The position numbers and the translations under genes were made by a program. Source: Sulfurovum sp. UBA5198 (lineage in GTDB: Bacteria; Campylobacterota; Campylobacteria; Campylobacterales; Sulfurovaceae). From it: DNA of 64,000 nucleotides. The notes below the pieces were generated by a model. That model was not told the origin of the DNA and searched no databases. It saw only the letters and a list, made by a program, of their open reading frames with translations. Every line of letters starts with the position of its first letter. The stretch's first letter is position 1. Below are positions 1 through 6,441 of this stretch, piece by piece. The stretch spans positions 84,517 to 148,516 of the forward strand of contig DHVW01000018.1 of assembly GCA_002412865.1 (NCBI GenBank), in the 5' to 3' direction.

Positions 1-65
1 TTTTATTGATTATATTATAATCTTATTTTAGTCATAAATCTAACAATAAAATGTCTATTCTTTAA

Positions 66-275
66 TCAGTCTTCTAATTTCTTACAGACAATCTCTTTTG
101 GAAGCTGTTTCGCACTAGGCTCTGCCCACCATAGCTCACCGTTACTCAGACGCATTTCACCACCCCATTTGTCTTCTTGGTCAAATTCTATATGAGTAAT
201 TGTCTCTTCCATATCTTTTTTTGGGATATAAAAATATATCTCACCATCTTTCTCTCTTAACATAACTTTTGCCAT
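66..275 (-). CDS. nifT: NifT/FixU family protein
   Basis: The 69-residue product matches the small NifT/FixU family: the KVMLR opening, the YIPKKDMEE stretch and a WGGEMRLSNGELW core are all visible. NifT is encoded in nif clusters next to nitrogenase genes; its biochemical role is not established and it is usually dispensable. The ATG follows a clear AAGGAG ribosome-binding site that lies in the 15-base gap after the flavoprotein gene. It is the last gene of the operon inside the window, and further nif genes may lie beyond the left edge. Identification is by recognised motifs and length. Confidence 0.88.
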   Translation of the reverse strand: MAKVMLREKDGEIYFYIPKKDMEETITHIEFDQEDKWGGEMRLSNGELWWAEPSAKQLPKEIVCKKLED

Positions 276-290
276 TTTGCTCTCCTTATT

Positions 291-1934
291 TTAAATACCA
301 TAAAACCATTTTCTGATTTTATACAAGACCCAATTCTCTTTAAACCAAATCTCTAATTGACACTTTGCAACTTCTCTTATAACTATACTTTTCATTTGAC
401 TTTCGTCACTATACGGGTAATCTTTTCTATAGTGTGCCCCACGGCTCTCTTTTCTCTTTAGGGCAGACATGACGACTGCTTGTGATATCTCAAGAGCATT
501 TCTGAGCTCTAGTATCGAAATTAGCTCTACATTATTTCCTCTATCTTTATGCACACAATGTAGTGACAAAGCTTCACTTCTAAGATACCTGATATAATCA
601 TAAGCCTTGTTCAGGCTCTCTTCGTCTCTTATGAGTCCAGCATTATTAAACATAGTATTTCCTAGGCTTACCCTCATTGCATTAAAGTTTTTTGATGTAT
701 CAGAGTCAAAAATAGTGTCTACTATTTTAATATCTTTAATTACATTGCTAAATTCTATTGGCAAAAATTCATTACTATTGGCGTATATTTGTGCTTCTTT
801 GCCAGATAAAGCCCCAAACACTGCACCTTCAAGCAAAGAGTTGCCGCCTAGTCTATTTGCACCATGCACACCATTAGATGCACACTCACCACACGCAAAA
901 AGACCTTTTATATCAGTACTGACCATATCCACTTCAATGCCACCCATTGTGTAGTGAGCAACTGGCTTAATAGGTAAAAGTTCTTTGCTGATATCAATCC
1001 CAGCTTGCATAAAAGCACTTTTGTAAAGTGACGGGAGTTTCACCTCAATGGTCTCAAGCGACAAGTGTCTCAAATCCAAAAAAACATCTTGTCCATTTTC
1101 GATTTGATTTTGAATGGCTCGTGAAACTACATCTCTGGGTCCAAGCTCATCTACAAAGCTCTCACCTTTACTATTTATTAATAGCCCGCCCTCACCTCTT
1201 GCTGCTTCACTTACCAGATAGTTTGTTTTTATGAAACCTGTGGGGTGAAACTGGACAAACTCCATATCTTTGAGATGTAGTCCAACTCTCAAGGCTATTG
1301 CTAATAAATCACCTGTGTAATCTTGTGCATTAGTGCTATGCCCTCTAAAAATTCCTGCGTATCCACCACCTGCCAAAATAACTGATTTTGCAGGGTAAAC
1401 CACAACAGATGAATCAACTCTTCTAATAGTCACAACTCCACTAACACTATTTTTGAGAGTTGTTAGATTCGTCACAAAATGATTTACTAGAAACTTAATC
1501 CCTTTTTGCTTTGCTATTTTGATTAAAATCTGAGTTATCTCTGCACCAGTTTTATCTCCTATATAACAAGTTCGCTTTGCACTGCCTCCTCCAAAACTTC
1601 TTTGCAATATATTGCCATTCTCATCACGGTCAAATTTCACACCAAATTCAACTAATTGTTTTATTATCTTTGGTGCATTTTCACACATGTATTTTATTGT
1701 TTTTTTATCTCCGAGCCCATACGCCCCTTTGATAGTGTCTTCTATATGTTGTTTGATAGCTTTCATATCACTAGCATTTAATGTACCGTTTATGCCGCCA
1801 CTTGCAAGTGAGCTATTTGATTTAAAAAGATTACCTTTTGTCATTATAGCAACTTTGTTGTAATCGGATTTAGCCTCAATTGCCGCCATTAGTCCAGCTA
1901 TACCACCACCTACTACTATTACATCGTATATCAT
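291..1934 (-). CDS. FAD-dependent fumarate reductase/L-aspartate oxidase-type flavoprotein
   Basis: This 547-residue flavoprotein has an N-terminal FAD dinucleotide motif (VVGGGIAG, residues 7-14). The active-site set of the succinate dehydrogenase/fumarate reductase/L-aspartate oxidase superfamily is present: H230 (QFHPTG), R267 (PRDVVSR), H327 (HYTMGG) and R361 (HGANRL). Length fits L-aspartate oxidase (NadB). However, the residue aligned with the aspartate-specific Glu of NadB (E121 in E. coli) is F114 in QRSFGG, as in SdhA/FrdA, and RLGGNSLLE and SRGAHYR are also SdhA-like. It could therefore reduce or oxidise C4 dicarboxylates rather than aspartate. No iron-sulfur or membrane subunit gene is adjacent. 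Its ATG overlaps the aldo/keto reductase stop (ATGA) and nifT follows after 15 bases, so the three form one operon. Confidence 0.75.
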   Translation of the reverse strand: MIYDVIVVGGGIAGLMAAIEAKSDYNKVAIMTKGNLFKSNSSLASGGINGTLNASDMKAIKQHIEDTIKGAYGLGDKKTIKYMCENAPKIIKQLVEFGVKFDRDENGNILQRSFGGGSAKRTCYIGDKTGAEITQILIKIAKQKGIKFLVNHFVTNLTTLKNSVSGVVTIRRVDSSVVVYPAKSVILAGGGYAGIFRGHSTNAQDYTGDLLAIALRVGLHLKDMEFVQFHPTGFIKTNYLVSEAARGEGGLLINSKGESFVDELGPRDVVSRAIQNQIENGQDVFLDLRHLSLETIEVKLPSLYKSAFMQAGIDISKELLPIKPVAHYTMGGIEVDMVSTDIKGLFACGECASNGVHGANRLGGNSLLEGAVFGALSGKEAQIYANSNEFLPIEFSNVIKDIKIVDTIFDSDTSKNFNAMRVSLGNTMFNNAGLIRDEESLNKAYDYIRYLRSEALSLHCVHKDRGNNVELISILELRNALEISQAVVMSALKRKESRGAHYRKDYPYSDESQMKSIVIREVAKCQLEIWFKENWVLYKIRKWFYGI

Positions 1935-3037
1935 TTTTGAAGCCTGTATAACAAGTCATATCTATTTTTCTTTGTTGGATTCATATTTGCTATTTTGCAA
2001 TTATGTTCCACATGATCACTCCATCTTGTACGAAATAGTGAGCTAACTATTCCTGGGGTTGAGCGGACAAATTGAAGTGCGAGCTGTATATCACTCTCTA
2101 AAATCATATTTTCATCAAGCACTACCCCCGTTTCAGCTGAGAATGATTTTTTAAATAGGTGCATTTGTAGCAAAGAAGAGGATGTAATAACACCTATTTT
2201 GAGACGATGTGCTGCTTGCAATAAAGTACACTCTTCACCATTTACTGTCTGCGTATTGAGAGTATATATATTTGTTTTTCCTAGATTAAATGGAGTTTGA
2301 ATATATCTGAAGCGGTGTTTTTCACCTCCAGCTCTTTTGGCAATGTCTACAATCCGCTCTAAGCTAATTCGTTCTTCATTTTCTGCAATAAATCCATTCC
2401 AAGTAGCAATGCCGTATGTTTCAAATAGTCCTTCACTAGCTAGACTTTCAAACTTTACAAAGATATTATATATCTGTGTATAAAATTCATCTTCTCCTAA
2501 ACGCATCAAATGCATTTCTGGATTATGCAAGTAATAAATATCAAGTTTATCTATACCTATATTTTTTAGGCTTCGCCTACATGACCACTCTAGGAATGCA
2601 GGAGTCATACAGTGCTGATCAAGCTCGATATCATCTGTGCATGCCAGATTTGAATCAAGCATATTCTCTCCAATCCAATGATATGGATTGGCAGGAAATG
2701 GAAACTCTAGAGGTATAAAACCACCCTTTGATGCGATAATCAGAGATTCCCTTGCTACTTCAGAAGAGAGCTTTTTTAGAACAATACCAATCTCTTTTTC
2801 ACTTTCACCATATCTATAATTACTTGCCGTATCTATATGATTAATACCATTTTGTATCGCACTTATTAGTGACTCTTCAAAGGAAAATAGATAGTTCTCT
2901 TCCTTGTATGGTTCTGGCGAAAAAGTGCCAATGCCTAATTTGGAAAATATGGTATTTTCATGCTTGATATAAAAGTTTTTATAGTGTGAAAATCTACTGG
3001 CATATGTTAGTGTCCCATCAAGTGTAGCACTACTCAT
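1931..3037 (-). CDS. Aldo/keto reductase
   Basis: The protein is an NAD(P)H-dependent oxidoreductase of the aldo/keto reductase fold. The N-terminal region shows HIDTASNYRYGESE, carrying the catalytic Asp and Tyr. The Lys follows in IIASKGG, and LHNPEMH supplies a candidate His. The start chosen is the ATG at 3037, giving 368 residues starting MSSATLDG. It overlaps the stop of the upstream small gene by eight bases (ATGAGTAG), the usual arrangement for translational coupling; an in-frame ATG four codons earlier (3049) lacks a good ribosome-binding site. The 3' end overlaps the flavoprotein start. The substrate is unknown. Placement in an operon with NifT suggests a role linked to nitrogen fixation, which is an inference. 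Confidence 0.85.
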   Translation of the reverse strand: MSSATLDGTLTYASRFSHYKNFYIKHENTIFSKLGIGTFSPEPYKEENYLFSFEESLISAIQNGINHIDTASNYRYGESEKEIGIVLKKLSSEVARESLIIASKGGFIPLEFPFPANPYHWIGENMLDSNLACTDDIELDQHCMTPAFLEWSCRRSLKNIGIDKLDIYYLHNPEMHLMRLGEDEFYTQIYNIFVKFESLASEGLFETYGIATWNGFIAENEERISLERIVDIAKRAGGEKHRFRYIQTPFNLGKTNIYTLNTQTVNGEECTLLQAAHRLKIGVITSSSLLQMHLFKKSFSAETGVVLDENMILESDIQLALQFVRSTPGIVSSLFRTRWSDHVEHNCKIANMNPTKKNRYDLLYRLQK

Positions 3038-3128
3038 AAAATACATCATCTTTTAGTGAATGATAATAAAAGAGTCCACCAATTAATAAACAGTAGCATG
3101 TGATAAGAAAAAAAATCGTTTCAATCAT
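3030..3128 (-). CDS. 32-residue single-pass membrane peptide, first gene of the nif-linked operon
   Basis: A short open frame encodes a peptide starting MIETIFFL and ending DDVFYE. Residues 4-22 form one hydrophobic segment, followed by a short polar tail with two Asp. The ATG is preceded by AGAGAGGG, a strong ribosome-binding site at normal spacing. The TAG stop overlaps the ATG of the aldo/keto reductase, so the two are probably translationally coupled. No family was recognised. A resemblance to CcoS-like small membrane proteins was considered but is too weak to claim. Conservation of this frame in relatives would decide whether it is real. Confidence 0.55.
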   Translation of the reverse strand: MIETIFFLITCYCLLIGGLFYYHSLKDDVFYE

Positions 3129-3165
3129 TTTACTACCCTCTCTAAAATATATTTAGATATAGATA

Positions 3166-3181
3166 TGCATAAAGTGTTCCA
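3166..3181 (-). promoter_or_regulatory. Putative sigma-54 (-24/-12) promoter for the nifT operon
   Basis: On the minus strand the sequence TGGAACACTTTATGCA has the invariant GG and GC dinucleotides exactly ten bases apart and most of the TGGCAC-N5-TTGCA consensus. It lies about 40 bases upstream of the first gene of the operon. Spacing and position fit a nif promoter. This is a motif match only. Confidence 0.45.
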
Positions 3182-3306
3182 TAGACATAACACTCTTTGA
3201 AGTGAAAAAATAGATTTAAAATTTACTTGACCTAGCTATTTTATTCTAGCAATAATATAGGTGCTATTTAAAAAAATTAAAAGAAGCGGTGCAAAAGCAA
3301 GACCTC

Positions 3307-3322
3307 TGTATAATCTACAACA
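3307..3322. promoter_or_regulatory. TGT-N10-ACA motif matching the NifA upstream activator site
   Basis: The motif TGT-N10-ACA, the established NifA-binding consensus, occurs about 150 bases upstream of the predicted sigma-54 start site of the nifT operon, within the range where such sites act. It also contains a TATAAT (3309-3314) that could be the -10 box of the divergent ybgC gene, so the site may serve both genes. A single match in an AT-rich region can arise by chance. Confidence 0.35.
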
Positions 3323-3390
3323 TATTTTTGCAAGTCTTATTTTTATCAAAAATAAAACACTATTAAATCACGATCAGAAGGGGACTACAG

Positions 3391-3771
3391 ATGAAAATCA
3401 GAGTTTATTATGAAGACACAGACGCTGGTGGTGTAGTCTATCATACAAATTACATCAAGTTTTGTGAGCGAGCTAGAAGTGAAATACTATTTAGTCATGG
3501 TTCATCACCTGCTGTCAATGATGGTCACATGGTAGTGAAAAGCTTGTGTGCTGATTTTTTAAAACCTGCTGTTTTAGGAGATATGCTGGAAGTAAAAAGT
3601 GAAATACTGAAACTAGGCGGTGCATCCATGGAATTAAGACAAGATATTTTTAGAGATAATGAGAAAATATTTACGCTCACAATTTTGCTTGTATTTGTAA
3701 AAAATGCTAAGCTCTGTAAGTTCGAAGAGAGTCATAAGGAGTTATTACAAAAGCTATTTGGTAATAATTGA
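3391..3771 (+). CDS. ybgC: YbgC-type acyl-CoA thioesterase
   Basis: The 126-residue protein is a single hotdog-fold domain. The N-terminal signature YEDTDAGGVVYHTNYIKFCE is the YbgC/FadM family motif, with the catalytic Asp in the EDTDAGG turn. Members hydrolyse short-chain or acyl-carrier-linked thioesters and are often linked to the Tol-Pal envelope system, although no tol gene is in this window. The ATG follows AAGGGGA with good spacing. A TATAAT at 3309-3314 is a candidate -10 element, and an A/T-rich dyad (3339-3357) lies in the leader. The downstream DUF155 gene begins 50 bases later, so the two may be co-transcribed. Confidence 0.9.
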   Translation: MKIRVYYEDTDAGGVVYHTNYIKFCERARSEILFSHGSSPAVNDGHMVVKSLCADFLKPAVLGDMLEVKSEILKLGGASMELRQDIFRDNEKIFTLTILLVFVKNAKLCKFEESHKELLQKLFGNN

Positions 3772-3821
3772 CAATCGTCTAGTATTCAATTATAATAAAA
3801 CATCATCTCAAGGAGTGTGAA

Positions 3822-4589
3822 ATGAATCTATTAGCTGTTAGTCTCAATAAAAATATAACCAAAACAAAAATATCAAATTTATTAAATATCAAGCTCAATA
3901 AAGGTATCGAAAACGGATATTATGGATACAATGAAAACTTACATATCATATTAGTACCTTTTGGTGTACTTGCAATTATCGCTAATGATAAAGAAACTAT
4001 CAACGAAGCCTTAATAACACTAGATATTTTTACACAATATGATGATGACATAACTCAAGACTACATCATTAGAATAGACAATATGCTCTCTGCTCCGTTT
4101 GCAATATCAAACCATGAAGTTGTACTAAAAGAGAGATCTGTTCTTAATCTCAATATTATAGCTTTGGCCGTAGCACAAAGCGTGGGTCTTGAAAAATATG
4201 AAAATAAACTTGATATATTATTTGCAAAAAGTAGAGGTATAATAGAGCAAGCTAGTGACTTGATTTCAATAAGAAGAGGTCATCTTATGGAGTTTGCTAA
4301 GCACTTGGTTTTAACTCGCCATGATATGGTTAGTAATCTTTTGCTACTAGATAAACCAAATATATTATGGGATAATGAAGAGGCTGAATCGCTTTACAAT
4401 TCATTGACATTAATATTGGAATTGCATGATAGACATGAAATTGCTCTCACTAAACTCTCTCAAATACAAGAAGATGTTATGCTTGTAATGGACATTATAA
4501 ACCATAAAAGAAGTGAATTTCTAGAATGGATAATAATTATTTTAATCGCTGTAGAAATTATAATGGGTCTGATTAAAATGATAAACTAG
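3822..4589 (+). CDS. RMD1/DUF155 family membrane-anchored protein
   Basis: The 255-residue product fits the RMD1/YagE (DUF155) family. It has a mixed alpha/beta N-terminal half, then a helical C-terminal half with the typical pattern ELHDRHEIAL...VMDIINHKRSEFLEW, followed by one C-terminal transmembrane helix (about residues 235-252). Family members occur in bacteria and in mitochondria of eukaryotes (yeast RMD1, human RMND1); the bacterial role is unknown. The start ATG has a good AAGGAG site. It stands downstream of ybgC and converges with the DUF2237 gene. Confidence 0.8.
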   Translation: MNLLAVSLNKNITKTKISNLLNIKLNKGIENGYYGYNENLHIILVPFGVLAIIANDKETINEALITLDIFTQYDDDITQDYIIRIDNMLSAPFAISNHEVVLKERSVLNLNIIALAVAQSVGLEKYENKLDILFAKSRGIIEQASDLISIRRGHLMEFAKHLVLTRHDMVSNLLLLDKPNILWDNEEAESLYNSLTLILELHDRHEIALTKLSQIQEDVMLVMDIINHKRSEFLEWIIIILIAVEIIMGLIKMIN

Positions 4590-4658
4590 CTTATTGTGTG
4601 GTAAAAATGCCATATGATATTTTTAGTTAAATATACCTATAAGCCAGTCTGTAGAGAA

Positions 4659-5027
4659 CTACAAGTCTATCGCATACTCTTTTAAAATATCCAAATCCAC
4701 GAGCTCAAGCATTCGCTCATGCGTGGCATGGATAAATATACGAGGTGCTTTGCCATCAGCTAGTGCCTGTACAAATCTAGGACCAGAAAGACACCAGCTC
4801 TCTCCAGCTTTTACTCCAACGAAATTCCACTGTGGCATAGGTGTAGAAAGATCATTGCCTACACTTTTAGAATATATCAAAAACTCTTCTGTAGCATAAA
4901 TACAAACTGCACGAATACCTTGATTATCCTCCAAGGAAAGACAGCTACCATCACGATAAAATCCAGTGAGTGGTTTCATACTACATGGCTCTAGTGGCTC
5001 GCCTAATACATTCTTAATTTCATTCAT
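4659..5027 (-). CDS. DUF2237 family protein
   Basis: The 122-residue protein carries the DUF2237 (COG3651) signatures: NVLGEPLEPCS at the N-terminus, TGFYRDGSC, the TEEFLIYSKSVGNDLSTP stretch, and ATHERMLELVDLDILKEYA at the end. No function is established for the family. The ATG is preceded by AAAGGAAT. The first 21 codons and the ribosome-binding site are duplicated 1.3 kb upstream, beyond the nuclease gene. The gene has therefore probably been separated from its original upstream region by an insertion, and its promoter may now lie in the inserted DNA. Confidence 0.85.
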   Translation of the reverse strand: MNEIKNVLGEPLEPCSMKPLTGFYRDGSCLSLEDNQGIRAVCIYATEEFLIYSKSVGNDLSTPMPQWNFVGVKAGESWCLSGPRFVQALADGKAPRIFIHATHERMLELVDLDILKEYAIDL

Positions 5028-5039
5028 ATACTTATTCCT
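4965..5039. repeat. Left copy of 75-bp direct repeat flanking the HsdR_N gene
   Basis: This stretch covers the ribosome-binding site and first 21 codons of the DUF2237 gene. It recurs in the same orientation at 6264-6338 with about 4 mismatches (offset 1299). The repeat brackets the HsdR_N-type nuclease gene. Confidence 0.9.
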
Positions 5040-5110
5040 TTGTACTTTATACGGTTATAACAGATAAATGTAAAATATAGGCTAAAAGTTAGTTTTATTT
5101 ACAAGTTTCA

Positions 5111-5132
5111 AGATATATATATATATATATCT
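5111..5132. repeat. 22-bp AT palindrome
   Basis: A perfect palindrome AGAT(AT)nATCT built on an alternating AT run lies 40 bases before the nuclease gene start, inside the segment bracketed by the direct repeats. It could form a cruciform, act as an operator, or be a phase-variable simple repeat in the promoter. No function is shown. Confidence 0.6.
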
Positions 5133-5171
5133 ATATATAATTAAAATATTCTAACAACAAAAGGTAAACAA

Positions 5172-6239
5172 ATGGATCTCGACATAAAATTAAAACAATT
5201 AGCAGAACGAATAAAAACTTCGAAAGAAATAATCTTAACAGAAGAAGCAACGAAGCACTCATTTATCATGCCTTTTTTGAGTGCTCTAGGATACGATGTA
5301 TTTGACCCTACTATTATTGTTCCTGAATTTACTGCAGATATTGGAACCAAAAAAGGAGAAAAGGTAGATTATGCAATTCTTCAGGATGGTAAGCCGATTA
5401 TTGTTGTAGAAGCCAAGAATCACACTGAAAAATTAGATAATCACAACAACCAACTAATCAGATATTTTAATGTTACGGATTCAAAATTTGCCATATTAAC
5501 CAATGGCATAGAATATCGATTCTTTTCAGACATTGAAGAGACGAATCGTATGGATAAGATACCATTTCTAACTGTTAATCTTGATAATTTACGAGATCGT
5601 GATATCAGAGAATTAGGGAAATTCGCCAGAGATAACCTTGATGTAGATTCTATTTTGTCTATGGCGAGTGCAAAAAAGTATCATATGGAAATTCAATCAG
5701 TTTTTAAAACTGAAATAGAAACACCATCTGATGAATTTGTAAAATTTTTTGCAAGAAAATTGACTGACAAGACAATGACAGCTACTATCGTTGATGAATT
5801 CCGTGTCTACATTAAAAAATCGTTTTCGGAAGTTTTGAACAATATCGCAAGTGATAAAATAAATGCACTAAAAACAAATCTACAAATTGATTTACCTTTA
5901 GATGATGAAGCAATTCAAGAAGATAAAAACCAAGTAATTACTACAGATGATGAAGTACAAGGCTATTACATCGTTAAGTCTTTACTTGGTGATTCAACGG
6001 ATATTACCAATATAACATTTAAAGACACTGCGAGCTATTTTACAATCATGTATCAAGGTATGGTTACAAAATGGCTTTGTCGTTTGTACTTCAATGGAAA
6101 TCAAAAAGCTATAAGCTTTCCAGCTGATGAAAATGGATCAGAAAATAAAATAAAAATTGATAAAATTGAAGATATTTATAAATTTAAAAATGAATTACAA
6201 ATGGCGTTAGAAAAGCGTTTAGTGGGCAAAAAATCTTAA
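5172..6239 (+). CDS. Solitary HsdR_N-domain protein (PD-(D/E)xK nuclease fold)
   Basis: The 355-residue protein belongs to the stand-alone HsdR_N group (COG4748-like). The N-terminal 165 residues carry the restriction-type nuclease core: E25 in TEEATKHSF, D66 in KVDYAIL, and E80-x-K82 in VVEAKNH. The C-terminal half is not recognised. No methyltransferase (HsdM), specificity subunit (HsdS) or helicase domain is near, so it is not a normal type I restriction enzyme. Roles proposed for such proteins include nucleic-acid cleavage in defence, but none is demonstrated here. The ATG follows AAAGGTAAACAA. The gene lies between two copies of the DUF2237 5' end, which marks it as an insertion. Confidence 0.75.
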   Translation: MDLDIKLKQLAERIKTSKEIILTEEATKHSFIMPFLSALGYDVFDPTIIVPEFTADIGTKKGEKVDYAILQDGKPIIVVEAKNHTEKLDNHNNQLIRYFNVTDSKFAILTNGIEYRFFSDIEETNRMDKIPFLTVNLDNLRDRDIRELGKFARDNLDVDSILSMASAKKYHMEIQSVFKTEIETPSDEFVKFFARKLTDKTMTATIVDEFRVYIKKSFSEVLNNIASDKINALKTNLQIDLPLDDEAIQEDKNQVITTDDEVQGYYIVKSLLGDSTDITNITFKDTASYFTIMYQGMVTKWLCRLYFNGNQKAISFPADENGSENKIKIDKIEDIYKFKNELQMALEKRLVGKKS

Positions 6240-6263
6240 AACAAAAATGATTGATAAATTTGA

Positions 6264-6338
6264 AGTGAGTGGTTTCATACTACATGGCTCTAGTGGCTCG
6301 CCTAATACATTTTTAATTTCATTCATATTTTAATTCCT
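6264..6338 (-). pseudogene. Right copy of the 75-bp repeat: orphan 5' fragment of the DUF2237 gene
   Basis: Read on the minus strand, the fragment has a ribosome-binding site (TTAGGAAT), an ATG at 6326 and 21 codons identical in sense to the DUF2237 N-terminus (MNEIKNVLGEP...). It then runs into unrelated sequence and stops 15 codons later, beside the nuclease gene stop. It is the leftover of a target duplication. This copy probably keeps the original upstream flank of the DUF2237 gene. Confidence 0.85.
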
Positions 6339-6441
6339 AATTTAATTATATATGTATGTTTTATCTCTTTATAGCTTAGAAGTAGGTATGGATTGGTATA
6401 TAAATTACATAGCACAAGAATGCCATGGTGCAAGGTAGAGC

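Noticed and set aside
3030..3128. CcoS-type cytochrome oxidase assembly peptide
   Set aside because: Only general similarity (one helix then acidic residues) is seen, and no cco gene is near.
5172..6239. Complete type I restriction system
   Set aside because: No hsdM, hsdS or helicase domain is present; only an HsdR_N-type nuclease domain is seen.
4965..6338. Insertion sequence explanation for the direct repeats
   Set aside because: There is no transposase gene or terminal inverted repeat, and the duplication is far longer than usual IS target duplications.
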